In this document: piece after piece, positions 1-10,256 of the stretch
Position numbering within the stretch: the stretch's first letter is position 1
Layout of the letters: each line of letters begins with the position of its first letter
DNA from: Actinomortierella ambigua
Taxonomy: Eukaryota; Mortierellomycota; Mortierellomycetes; Mortierellales; Mortierellaceae
NCBI GenBank assembly: GCA_016098155.1
Contig: JAAAJB010000192.1
Location: 1-55,199, forward strand
Direction: 5' to 3'
Length of the DNA stretch: 55,199 bases
Program-made: the position numbers and the translations under genes
Notes under the pieces: generated by a model
Database searches by the model: none
Seen by the model: the letters and a program-made list of their open reading frames with translations, nothing else
Told to the model about the DNA's origin: nothing

Positions 1-91
1 GCAACAACAACAACAACATCAACAACATCAACAACACCAACAACACCAACAACATCAACAACATCAACAGCATCAACAGCATCAACAACAT

Positions 92-126
<35 letters not shown>

Positions 127-137
127 GCATCAACATC
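1..137 (+). repeat. CAA/CAT trinucleotide repeat (coding)
   Basis: Near-uninterrupted CAA units with periodic CAT, CAC and CAG. In the open frame they encode a (Gln-Gln-His)n tract. It runs off the window edge, so the full length is unknown. Confidence 0.9.
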
Positions 138-436
138 AACAACATCAGTCAGATCAGCCAACAAGGCTCAATAAGAGTCTGTTCCACGTGCCCACAACGA
201 CCTCCTCGACAGCAACAGCATCGCCTATCATGTATGACCAGCAGCCAAGCTTCTCCGAGCTCTACCCCAACCACGCGTGTCCTGCATTTGCTCAGCTCTT
301 GCGTGAGCACGTTATCCCTCCCTCGCCTTCGGATGGGTTTCCAAACCTGCCTCGTCCAAGACTGCCACCCCCAAGCAACCCCTCACGATTTTACCTCCCT
401 CCTTCAACGACGCTCGATACGCGCGCAACACAGTGA
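2..436 (+). CDS. C-terminal part of a Gln/His-repeat protein (5' end outside window)
   Basis: Frame 2 is open from the window edge to the TGA at 434-436. The first 45 or so codons are CAA/CAG and CAT (Gln-Gln-His units). About 100 residues follow, rich in Ser, Thr and Pro, including a more complex block (YDQQPSFSELYP, then LLREHVIPPSP) that looks like real coding sequence. No domain is recognised. The 5' part lies outside the window, so start codon and exon structure are unknown. A poly(A) signal (AATAAA, 516-521) lies 80 bases after the stop. The last 16 codons fall inside an inverted duplication whose second copy, near 8840-8884, has a slightly altered version of the same C-terminus. The gene converges with the SAP30BP gene. 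A low-complexity transcription-type regulator would fit the composition, but that is a guess. Confidence 0.6.
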
Positions 437-848
437 GCTTCCCTCTTTCTCTCTCTCTCTTTCTTTCTGGATAAACTCTGCGTTGTTATTCCATGTTCCC
501 TTTCCACTTTTTTGCAATAAAGATCGCCTGCTCGCTCACTCGTACACGCACGTACACTTTGCACGTTACACATCGAGTCAAACAATGATCCTGATCAGAA
601 AAATGATCTGCGGAGCAAAATGTTTCGATACTTGTTAGCCTCACTCCAACCTACCCCATCCTCCCCTTCCGCTCCTCATCTTCCTCGCTGTCTCCTCATG
701 GCATAGTCCAAAAAAATCCCTTGTAGCATTTTCAACAAAGCACATTGCGTTGTAACAACCAAGAATGTAATACATGATGGGTTTTGGTTTTTTATGATGT
801 ATTTCAATGCCTCGGTTTCTTGTACGTCTGTTCATTCACGGTAGAAGA
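387..848 (+). repeat. Inverted duplication, copy 1
   Basis: The reverse complement of this block matches 8421-8884 almost base for base, with scattered substitutions and a few indels, and the match ends abruptly on both sides. The block holds the last codons and 3' flank of the Gln/His gene (+) and the last codons and 3' flank of SAP30BP (-), that is, a convergent 3'-3' junction. It carries an AATAAA (516-521) that the other copy lacks. Confidence 0.92.
516..521 (+). promoter_or_regulatory. Poly(A) signal AATAAA of the Gln/His-repeat gene
   Basis: Canonical AATAAA 80 bases downstream of the stop codon at 436. The equivalent place in the second repeat copy (minus strand, near 8745) reads AATCAA, so this hexamer is intact only here. 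Confidence 0.5.
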
Positions 849-1190
849 CGCGGTCGTTGCTGGGACACCAGAGTCCCATTTACTCCTTCGTCCACTGCGC
901 CCTGTTCCTGGGGCAGCAGCAGCTGTTGTTGGTCCCGCTCCCGCTGCCAAACTGTTTGCATGACTTGCATGCGAGTATGAAGCGGCCAGTTTCGCTGCAA
1001 CACCAGTCGCAGCAGCCAGTGCCGCTTGATGATGAGCAGCCGCTGTTGCGGAAGCAACACCACTTGCTGGACCCGTTGTCCCTTGAGACGATCCATGTAC
1101 AAATTGCAGGTGTGTCCTGGTCCCTGCTTGCTGTTGCATGGCCAACCGTTCCTGCGCCCTGTCCTGTGCAGCAGCTGTGGATTAGTAAGA

Positions 1191-1242
<52 letters not shown>

Positions 1243-2494
1243 TCAAAAAGAATGAGAAGAGAGGAACTAATATCTGGTGTGGTAGGCCTATAACCCAGAT
1301 AGCACCTGAAAAGAAAAGGCGGCGAAAGACTATGCTGCCCTAAATCATACCTAAACCGGCAGCAAACGATTCTGGTGGATATCCCTTGTAGTCAAAAAAC
1401 TCGAGCGACTGTTCAAAATTGGACCCCGTCTCGTCCAGATCCACCAACTGAACCAAGGATTGATAAATATGTGGGTTTCGAAAGTTTTTGTTCTTCATCA
1501 ACGACTGATTGAAGTGAATGCCTCGAGTCAATTTGATGTTGTAAAAATTTTCGATTTTCGCCTGCAAATTTTAGATGGAAATAAGACAGCAGATTAGCGT
1601 TGCAAAGACATATACAACAAAATATCAACGGCCCCAACGGGCTATCCTCCACAAAAGGGTGCTCTTACCTGGAGATCGGGACTACACTCCTCCTCTGGCT
1701 CTGGAGGAATTCCAAAATTGTCCACGCCAGGTATCGGCCTGGGCCTCAGCAATTGACGCCGTAATGCCTCTCGATCACTGCCTGGAAGCTCCTGCTGCTC
1801 CTCGTCAATGGCCATTGCTTCCGCAGGATGCTGTATCCGTGGGCTTTGGCTCGCAGTTGGTGTGTTGGCTACGTCTGCGGCAGCGCTATGATCCGGAGGC
1901 AGCGGTGTCGACGGAGACGACAGTCGAGAGTCTGTCCGTGAAGTGAGTCGCTCTGCTACCACAGCCTTGCCACTCAAAGCTGTGGTGGTGGTAGTAGTAG
2001 TGGTAGTGGTCGTTGTTGTAGATCCAGTGGATGATGATCCTCGTGGTGGTGTTGGGTGTGATGAGACAGTGTCCATTGGCCCTGGCCGTTTAAGCTCTAA
2101 AAGAAGGATTGTTATCACGCGACAGATCAGTCGAAACAAGTCGTGGGGAAAGTAAAAAATAGAAAGAGACAACAACGACCATGAAAACAAAAAGGTCCCG
2201 GGGGTCTTACTGCCATGATCATTCTCCCCCTTCTCCGCGTCTTCGTCATCTTCAGCATCTTGAGGTCCATAAGAAACAAGACCTAAGCCAACGATGAAGA
2301 GAGGTCGTCGTGTTAGTCGGGTCCTCGTGGTTCGACTTTTTTTTTTGTTTTTGAATGAGCGTTATGAACGAATGTTTGGACTCTAGGCATGTACCTTGCT
2401 TTGTAGGGGTTGCTGCCTTTACTGGAGGTTTCTCTTCGTCCGAGTCCGAGTCCGAGTCTCCATAGGCGACTAGTGCTGCGAGGCGATTACTCAT
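804..2494 (-). CDS. SAP30-binding protein / HCNGP family transcription and splicing factor
   Basis: Five exons give 393 aa: 2494-2395, 2282-2211, 2096-1669, 1561-1351, 1174-804; phases agree at every junction. The N-terminus ([17 protein letters not shown]) and the LVSYG segment are typical of the family. Residues 201-271 are the HCNGP core: a FYNIKLTRG helix start, [16 protein letters not shown] and an acidic DETGSNF turn. The C-terminal exon keeps RTHLQFVHG and [10 protein letters not shown], both strongly conserved in human SAP30BP. A run of 13 Thr and a long Ser/Pro linker precede the core. The family is nuclear: the human protein binds SAP30 (Sin3-HDAC) and associates with splicing factors. 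The gene diverges from GPI8 across 173 bp. The last intron carries a (CT)n tract followed by TACTAAT. The last 13 codons lie in the inverted duplication. Confidence 0.93.
1189..1239. repeat. (GA)n/(CT)n microsatellite in SAP30BP intron 4
   Basis: About 50 bases of GA on the + strand, read as CT in the minus-strand transcript. It sits directly before the TACTAAT branch sequence and acceptor, so it supplies the pyrimidine-rich part of the intron. Confidence 0.9.
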
Positions 2495-2667
2495 GTCTGT
2501 CGTCAGGTCCTGAAGTTGGAACAAGGGGGCTTCTGCATCAAATCCGATCAGTAAGAGGCATTGAACAAAAAAAAGGACGTCACACTGACCGCCCGACGAG
2601 GCATGGTTCACACCTCACACAACGCCCCATCATCTCCTTGAAACCTCACAGAGACCCGATACCAGCG
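2495..2667. promoter_or_regulatory. Short divergent promoter between SAP30BP and GPI8
   Basis: Only 173 bases separate the two start codons, which point away from each other. No TATA box is evident. Transcription of both genes must start within it, or with overlapping 5' leaders if a leader intron exists. Stop codons on both strands rule out a long N-terminal extension of GPI8. Confidence 0.55.
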
Positions 2668-4133
2668 ATGCGGCTATTGAGGACATTGCTGGTCGCGCTG
2701 GTCGCAACCAGCTGCACAATGACCGTTCACAGCAGCAGTGCACCTAATGTTATACATTCGAATGACCCCAATGAGGTCGAGAACTTCTTTGCCAACAACG
2801 CCAACAAGAGTCGACACACCAACAACTGGGCAGTTCTCGTCTGCACCTCACGGTTCTGGTTCAACTATCGCCACATTGCCAACACCCTCTCCATGTACCG
2901 TACAGTGAAGCGCCTGGGTATTCCCGACTCCAACATCATCATGATGCTGGCCGACGATGTTGCCTGCAACCCCCGTAACATCTTCCCTGCCACCGTGTTC
3001 AACAACAAGGACCGCCGCCTCGACCTCTATGGCGAAAACGTCGAGGTCGACTATCGCGGCTACGAGGTCACTGTCGAAAACTTTATTCGCATGCTGACGG
3101 GACGTGTCTCCAAGGAGACACCGAGATCCAAGCAACTGCTGACCGACGACCAGTCCAACATCTTGGTCTACATGACGGGCCATGGCGGAGAAGAGTTTCT
3201 AAAGTTTCAGGATGCTGAGGAAATTAGCGCGTACGACCTTGGCGATGCCTTCCAGCAGATGCATGAAAAGAAGCGCTACAACGAGATCTTGTTCATGATC
3301 GATACCTGCCAGGCCAATACCATGTATACCAAGATCCACTCTCCCAACATTCTGGCCACTGGAAGCAGTGAACTTGGAGAGAACTCATACTCGGTGAGTA
3401 CATTCTCCCTCCGTTTGTTCATAGTTGGTTGGACGTCATCCCTTGGTTGAATGGAGACCATGCTAATATCTATTCTTCCTTTCTCTCGCTTTCTTGTAGC
3501 ACCACCCTGATTCGGACATTGGTGTTCATGTGATCGACAGCTATACCTACTACACTCTTGAGATTCTGGAAAACATCACCATGCAGTCGAAGAAGACCAT
3601 CAAAGAATTGGTATGCTTTTATCCTCAAACGCCTCTAGAGAAAGTCAGGACCCCCCATGATTCTCGCTCAGTTTGGAGGATCATTTCGTTGAAGACTAAC
3701 TGCATATCTCTGTGTTTTCCAGTTTGACTCTATCAAGTCCCAGACGTACGAGATGAAGTCGACTCCCGGCTTTGAAGACAAGCATTTCAACCGTCCCTTG
3801 GATCAAGTGTTGATTACCGACTTTTTTGGCAGTGTCAGCCAGATCGAACTGACAAAGTCTGCTCCCGAGCTCAACGACAGCTCGCTCATTGTCGAGGACC
3901 ATACAGAGCCAGAGCAGCAAGAGTCGTCGAGCGAGAACACACAGCAAAAAGGTCGAGAACAGGACAATACGCAATCATCGGGCACCAAGGAGAGTCGCCG
4001 GCCAAGAGCGCGCGAGAGCCAGCTGTTTGCAGTGAGTGATCAGGAATCGACGCCGACAATACGATATGCTGTATTTGCTCTCCTGTCGGCTGTTCTCTCT
4101 GGCGCTGTCTATGCTGGGTCATCCTTGGCATAA
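2668..4133 (+). CDS. GPI8: GPI-anchor transamidase catalytic subunit (Gpi8/PIG-K, peptidase C13)
   Basis: Three exons give 415 aa: 2668-3393, 3500-3610, 3723-4133, all joined in phase 0. The ATG at 2668 opens a hydrophobic signal peptide ([13 protein letters not shown]). The legumain-like domain follows: [30 protein letters not shown], and the catalytic dyad His172 (MTGHGGEEF) and Cys214 (MIDTCQA), 42 residues apart as in yeast Gpi8. The second exon starts HHPDSD, completing the conserved SHH loop. A C-terminal hydrophobic segment ([18 protein letters not shown]) matches the family's single membrane anchor; an acidic/Gln/Ser linker precedes it. The enzyme cleaves the C-terminal signal of precursor proteins in the ER lumen and transfers them to GPI, within the transamidase complex. 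The gene converges with RRS1. All catalytic features are present. Confidence 0.96.
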
Positions 4134-4317
4134 AGGGCCCCATCCTGTTTTTTGTTTCTCTTGTTATTCGTCCTGCTATTGAAGCGTTGCTTAGATTCTT
4201 GCCCACCCGTTGAATGAAGGCGTAATAGACAGTTTACTTTCCTTCTTTTTTTTTTTGGGTGTTACTGGTACAATGCAATGCTTGAAGTTTATTATGAGGG
4301 GGAAAAAATGAAAATGT

Positions 4318-5443
4318 TTACTTGGTGCGCTTGATGGCCTATTGTCGCAAAAACGAAGAAGAGAGGTTGTCATTGAATTAGTCTGTTCTTTCAAGAAAGA
4401 GAAGTGATGACCATAGAGATGAAATGCACAATTGGATCTTGATTTGTTTTTTTTACCTTGCGAACATTGACAAGGTCTTCTCCACCTTTGCCAACGATCC
4501 TGTTGAGGATATCCATGTTGCCAGACTTTTCCTTGCCACTGTCTGTGATGGTGGGTGCAAACTGTCGTCGAATACCCTTGGGCTTGAGATCGCCATCCAT
4601 CTTCTTGTCGAATCTACCAGCAGATGCCGTGGCGGCCTTGCTGACCAAGATCTGATTCTCAATCTCCCGTCGCTTCATCGCACGCACATTGTCCATGTTG
4701 GGCCGATCACCACGCTTGACAGCCCTGGCATCCAGCTTGGTTGCGACGGCAGCCTCCTCCATGTTGCGCTGCTGACGCTTCTTGTTCTTGTCGACACGCT
4801 CCTTCTTTGCCTCACGACGGGCTGCATACTGATCCTCCATCGGATCAGCACTCGAAGGCACCTCGATAAGCCAGTCCTTGGTACCATCATCGTTCGCGCC
4901 ACCATAACCCCAGCGGGGCTTGTAATCACCAGACTCTTCATCAAAGACCATGCGCTCCTTCTTGCGCTTGACGATGCCCTTGGCCTTGGCAAACTTCTCC
5001 CATCGGGTCTCTGGCTTGGGCTTGGGCAGTGGCTTCTCACGTGGCAGGGGGGTTGTCGGTGCGGGCAGCATGGCCAGAACACCGGCGTCGTCCGATACTG
5101 TGGGTAATTGGAATACTTGGTTCAGGAGAAGTTGGGTGTTGTCACGCGCAAGGTCATGCAGGTAAGCATCCTTGCCTTTCCGCAACTCGGCCTCATCTAG
5201 TGGGTTCTGGTCGTATGCTGCAAGAAGTCCAAGGTCGAACTCAACGGGGATCACCTTGCCCTCGACGCTGACGGGCTTGCTATAAAAAAAAGTTACGAGA
5301 GATAAGAAATACATGAGTTGGTGTGTGTCCGTTTATTCTGTTGAAGAGGGTATAGAGTGTTGAAGCACTGGAGAAGGAGGCAAAGAAGGAGGGCAGTCTT
5401 ACAACTTGCTCTTGTGAGCCTCGAGGATTGCAGAGACATCCAT
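4318..5443 (-). CDS. RRS1: Ribosome biogenesis regulatory protein Rrs1
   Basis: Three exons give 294 aa: 5443-5403, 5279-4457, 4338-4318. Exon 1 encodes MDVSAILEAHKSK and joins in phase 2 to the main exon, which has the family core: VEFDLGLLAAYDQNPL, a Gln/Leu segment (LLLNQVFQLP), TRWEKFAKAKGI, KKERMVFDEESGDYKPRWGY and a basic tail. The frame could run on past 4457 to a stop at 4391, but a GTAAAA donor there and an acceptor at 4339 add a seven-codon last exon (AIKRTK-stop), giving a basic end. Rrs1 works with Rpf2 to load the 5S RNP (5S rRNA, uL5, uL18) onto pre-60S particles in the nucleolus. It is tail-to-tail with GPI8 and diverges from eIF3h. The tiny last exon is the least certain part. 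Confidence 0.93.
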
Positions 5444-6086
5444 GGTTGTATGATGTAGGAGGGGTATGTAGGAATGATGTCGATGGCGACTATTTTTTTT
5501 TTCAGCAGAGTAGTGAGGAGGACAGAGGGCATATTTTTTTCAAAGGCCAAAAAAAAATAACAAAACAGCAGTCACTAGATTTTTGCGAGGGACACTCACC
5601 TCACATTTGCGAGCGTAGCATCGGCTGGTATGGTATGGCCGGATGATATCAAGATCGAGAGCGTCTTTAGGGTCGTTACTTGGTAGCTTTTACGTGCTAT
5701 TTGAAACGACTCGTGCTGAGAAAGTTTCGTTATCACGACTCTAAGAGAGATGTGTTTTTTCTAGTGTACTACACATAGACATGCGCTAACAGCTGTTTGT
5801 CGGTGCAAGCGAGAAGGGAGATACTATATGTGGTAGACCACTACCCATGTAGCAATTATTCTTATTGCACACCAAGACGACCGAGTAGTCGAATCGAGGA
5901 GAACAACTCCACTCTTTTGCCTGAGACTGGTGCCACACGGGGGAGGGGAGGGTTGACCTTTAAATACGGCCATCCACCTTCTATGGCTGATTTGGCAACA
6001 TCGATAGGACAACACGCCTTCAGGTACACTCAGCCTGAATATCATGGCGCGTGCCTGTATGTTGTCCATGTATCCAGCGCGTGTCC

Positions 6087-6138
<52 letters not shown>

Positions 6139-6405
6139 TGTGGCACAACGATACGCGTAGCGTAGTGAGATTTTTTTTAGGTGGACAAGTGCGCAAAGCC
6201 ACCCTGCTGGGATATGATATGATAGGGCCACTGTACTGACTACACAGGGGGAAAGAAGGGCGCAGAGGGGCAATAACAAATTTTTTGAGTAGAGTTGACT
6301 GCTGTTCGCCCCCTGCTGCGTGCAAGCTACCTACTGGGCCGATCTCCACCTCTTGCATCCCTCCTCCCTCCTCACCAACCAACCCTCCCCAGCATCACTT
6401 CAAAC
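5444..6405. promoter_or_regulatory. Divergent intergenic region RRS1 / eIF3h
   Basis: 962 bases between two outward-facing start codons, holding a (CT)n microsatellite but no credible exon; the reading frames present are short and low-complexity. The 90 bases before the eIF3h ATG are C/T-rich, as upstream of several other genes in this window. No TATA box is seen. Confidence 0.5.
6089..6135. repeat. (CT)n microsatellite
   Basis: About 23 uninterrupted CT units in the RRS1/eIF3h intergenic region, roughly 270 bases upstream of the eIF3h start codon. Confidence 0.95.
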
Positions 6406-8076
6406 ATGCCCGCAGAGAACCTGTCTGCCGCTCTGGACATCGAGGGCGTCGTCCCCATCACCTCCGTCCAGCTTGATGCCATGGTAATCCCTGCCGCATT
6501 CCTTGATTCACCCCCCCCCCTTCCTCCTCCCTTTCTGCCTCATCCCGTCCTGGACATGCATTCAATGCCGGACATGAGGAACATCACCAGTCTGCCTGCC
6601 TGTCTGCCTGGCTGCCCGGCTGCCAACATCTCTTAATCTTTTTTTGTTGCCCTTCATCATCTTCTACATGCAATGCCACGCTTGGAATGACCAATCCTGC
6701 TCTCGTGACATTGCATTCATTTGAAGACTATATATGCTGACGCCACCATGATATGTCCCTTCTGATACGGCAACCATAGGTCGTGCTCAAGATTGTCAAG
6801 CACTGCCGCGAGTCTGCCCCCTCCACCGTCACTGGCCAGCTGATGGGTCTGGATGTCAACGGCGTTCTGGAAGTCACCCACTCGTTCCCCATGCCCAAGA
6901 CCCAGGATTCTGAGGACTATGAGGGTAAACAAAAGATTGATCATTGGGCGTAGCAGACGAGACATGCAGCGATCGATCGAACCGATAGGGCATCTGGCAA
7001 CTGACATGGATGATCTGCTCGGAATCGTCCCTGCTCTTCTACGCGTTTCTTTTCTTCTTTGTTCTTGTCTAATTAGCTGGATCCCAGTACCAGCTGCAGA
7101 TGATGCGCTGCCTTCGCGAGGTCAACGTCGACGACAACTCGGTTGGTTGGTACCAGTCCACCAACCTGGGCAACTTTATGAACCAGTCGCTGATTGAGCA
7201 CCAATTTGAGTTTCAGCAGGCCCTGAGCAAGAGTGTTCTCATTATCCATGGTATGATACACATGCCCTACTTTAATTGGTTTTATTTCCTGTTCTAGCAA
7301 AAAACATTAGAAGAGTGCGTTGAAGCAAAGCATGCAAGTTTACTCATGGATCACACTCTCCATCCGTCTTTCTTTTTTTAATATTCATCATCCTTTCCTG
7401 ATATGACTTAGATGTCGCTCGCTCGTCGATGGGCAACCTCAACCTGCGCGCCCTGCGTCTGACGCCCGCGTTCATGAAGCTGTACAAGGAGAAGAAGTTT
7501 ACGTCCGAGACACTGGCCCAGAGCAAGCTGTCGTTCTCCAACATTTTTGAGGAGCTTCCCATCACGATCCGCAACTCTGCTCTGTTGAACGCTCTCCTGT
7601 TTGAGCTCGAGTCGGACGAGTCGCTGGAGGCGACGGCATCGCACCTGACCACCTACAACGCCGCCAACTCGCAGCAGCAGCAGCGCAAGACGGCGCTGTC
7701 GACCAACTTTGACATGCTGGATCTGAGCATGGACCCCTACATCGAGCGCAACCTGGAGCAGGTCATGGACTCGATCGACGACCATACCCAGGAGCAGGGC
7801 AACTATGCCTACTGGCAGCGTTCCGTCGAGCGCGAGAACAAGAAGAAGGCCGCCTACCTGGCCAACCGCAAGGCCGAGAACGCTCGTCGTCAGCAGGCCG
7901 GCCAGCAGCCCTTGCCCAACGAGGATGTCGACTCGCTGTTCAAGCTCCCTGCCGAGCCTAGCCGTCTGGACCACCTCTTGATCACGGGCCAGATCGATAA
8001 CTACTGCAAGCAGATCAATGCTTTTGCTGGCCCAACATTAAGCAAGCTGTTTGCTGTTGGTGAGCTGCAAAAGTAA
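6406..8076 (+). CDS. Translation initiation factor eIF3 subunit h (MPN domain)
   Basis: Four exons give 353 aa: 6406-6483, 6780-6924, 7077-7250, 7412-8076, with matching phases (0, 1, 1). The start MPAENLSAALDIEGVVP leads into an MPN domain: VVLKIVKHCRES, GQLMGLDVNGVLEVTHSFP, SQYQLQMMRCLREVNVD, VGWYQSTNLG. The zinc-binding JAMM His-x-His motif is absent, as expected for eIF3h. The C-terminal half is helical and charged, with VARSSMGNLNLRALRLTP, FEELPITIRNSALLNALLFELE and a final RLDHLLITGQIDNYCKQ. eIF3h is part of the cytoplasmic eIF3 complex that binds the 40S subunit; it pairs with eIF3f and is absent from S. cerevisiae but common in filamentous fungi. No anomalies seen. Confidence 0.96.
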
Positions 8077-8420
8077 AGAAAGAATGAGAGAGAAAAGAAG
8101 GAAAGAGAGCTGGTGCTTATCCCCCCCCCCACCTACCCTCTTTTTTCTTTCTTTCTTGTAATATGGAGGAGTTTCTTTGCCGCCGTCCAAACCACCACCA
8201 CCCCCTCCTCCGTTGTTTGCATAGTCCTTTTTTCCTGAGTGAGGCAAAGAAAGATTGATGTTTTTTTTTCTGTTTTCCCATGTATCTTTGTCATTTTTTT
8301 CTTTTATTTGGAAGAGAATCAAAAAAAAAAGTAAAAAAGTAGAATATTGCTTTCTGAAAAAAAAAAGACATTTGGTCCGTTATCAATGATCGCCACCATT
8401 GCTTCTTTTTGCTGAGATTT

Positions 8421-8884
8421 CCTCTACCGTGAATGAACAGACGTACAAGAAACCGAGGCATTGAAATACATCATAAAAAACCAAAACCCATCATGCACTA
8501 CATTCTTGGTTGTTACAACACAATGTGCTTTGTTGAAGGTGCTACACGGGATTTTTTTAACTATGCCGTGAGGAGACAGCGAGGAAGGGGAGGAGCGGAA
8601 GGGGAGGAGGGGATAGGTCGGAGTGAGACTAACAAGTATCGAAACATTTTGCTCCGCAGATCATTTGTCTGATCAGGATCATTGTTTGACTCGATATGTA
8701 ACGTGCAAAGCGTACGTGCGTGTACGAGTGAGCGAGCAGGCGATCTTGATTGCAAAAAAGTAGAAAGGGAGGATGGAATAACAACCCAGAGTCCATCCAG
8801 AAAAGGAGATTGAGAGAGAGAGAGAAAAGAAAGCTCACTATGTTGCGTGCCTATCGAGCGTCGTTGAAGGAGGGAGATAAAATC
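8421..8884 (-). repeat. Inverted duplication, copy 2
   Basis: Second copy of the block at 387-848, in opposite orientation. On the + strand it opens with the last 12 codons of SAP30BP plus stop ([16 protein letters not shown], identical in protein). On the - strand it ends with a changed version of the Gln/His gene's last codons (FYLPPSTTLD then RHAT-stop). Neither piece is attached to a full gene here, so this is a truncated duplicate. The poly(A) hexamer reads AATCAA. Confidence 0.92.
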
Positions 8885-10256
8885 TACTGCTGGAGCTGTT
8901 GTTATGACTGTTGTTTAGGCAGTGATTGCTGTTGCGCTAGTTGCTGTTGCTGCTGCTGTTGCTGCTGTGGCTATTGTGCTTGTGGCTGCAAGAAAGTGAT
9001 TATTCCGGTCATTGCGTTTGGGTCCTCGATATCATCGTCGCAGGTGTCTATAGCCGCTTTAATGCTACGGCGCTTGTTGATAAAGAGGCCGCGAGGTCTC
9101 CGGCCGGTCTCGTTGCTGTCACGAGCTCTCTTCAGGGATTGGCGCATTGTAGGCGTTACGGACGATACGGGTAGGTGCAGACGGTGGCGCGGAAGGGTTG
9201 GCTGGTGGTTTGACACAGAACGTAACGCGCAAGAGGGGTGTGGGTGTGCAAGTACCAATACAAAACACCTACCGACACTCCGCAACGCAATAGTACTTTG
9301 ACTTGAAACTAACTACTCTCCGACATCCTTTTTCTCGTTCGTATAGGGGGGGCGGTTGGCTTGGAAGAGATTGAAGGGAGAAGTTAGCTCGTCTTACACC
9401 AAAATAACCCAGCGCCATGTAAACTCTATGACTAGCTTGCTGATATGCTTACAGTGATAGAGTGCTGATTGACTAGCCTTTGTCGCCCAACAGCTACTAT
9501 AGATAGAAGTTGAGGTGAAGGATGATAGCAATGGAATATCAAAAATATGCTTGATGAATAGGGTATGGACTCGTCGTGGTAGAAGACGAGGATGCATTGC
9601 TGTCGGGAAGGTTGTCAGTCCCCAGGACTGTCAGACAACCACGTATGTAAGGAAGCACGGGACTTGTAGTGTCGCTTCGTGGACGCAAAGCCGAGTAGCT
9701 TTGATAGCCTACAAACGCAAACAAAGCGATGATGAGCCCTGCTCTTGTCTCATCGAAGCTCAACTAGTCTGTTAGCGTGAGGATAGGTAGCAGGTGAAAG
9801 GCCTCAACGCGGCAGGCGCGCCAGTGAGCATTGCCATGGGCGCAAAAAGCCTGAAGTGTTTTCTTCACTTAAGCCTAAATGGCAAAAGGAAAAATGTCGA
9901 TGGAGTGAAAGAAGAAAGGCCACAGAGGTGAAAGTCCATCCTCCTCAGGGTATCCTTTTCCACGCGCATCTTTTTCCCGACGATATTCTCGTATGGTTGG
10001 GACATGCGAGTCCCAGCTTATTTTTTGCTGTTGCCCTGTGCAGTGTGGTGCTCGCCCAAACGTCCGTTCGACACCTTTGGAAACCTTTTTACTTCCCTTG
10101 CACACTTTATACCATTTTGTTGATTTCAACGAGAACCTCCGTTCAGGTCCGAGGAATTTTAATATTGCTTATTTTCGTTTCTATCTCCATTGTAGCCATT
10201 CTAAGATGACTAGGTGTTCGACTCCTTGAGGCATGAAAGTAGTCCTCAGGTTAGGT
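8885..10256. other. Gene-poor stretch with unassigned coding-like fragments
   Basis: No confident gene. Two minus-strand open stretches look more like coding sequence than chance. One (9763-9539, opening on TTG, preceded by CTAACAGACTAG) has a hydrophobic segment AGLIIALFAFVGYQSYSAL. The other (about 9160-8971) encodes RARDSNETGRRPRGLFINKRR and DTCDDDIEDPNAMTG. Between them lies a possible small exon (about 9494-9451, ending at GTAAGC). I could not join them into one protein and recognise no family. An imperfect CAG/CTG cluster at 8886-8995 lies beside the duplicate. A degenerate gene is as likely as a live one. Confidence 0.3.

Noticed and set aside
641..835. Antisense open frame of 64 codons (MNRRTRNRG...) whose first 41 or so residues recur at 8433-8672
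   Set aside because: The similarity comes from the inverted duplication. The frame overlaps the SAP30BP stop and 3' flank, diverges by frameshift after about 41 codons, and the substitutions do not favour synonymous sites.
4391..4456. Read-through C-terminus of RRS1 (ending ITSLS-stop)
   Set aside because: A good donor at 4456 and a seven-codon basic exon at 4338-4318 give a more family-like end; read-through is kept only as a possible retained-intron form.
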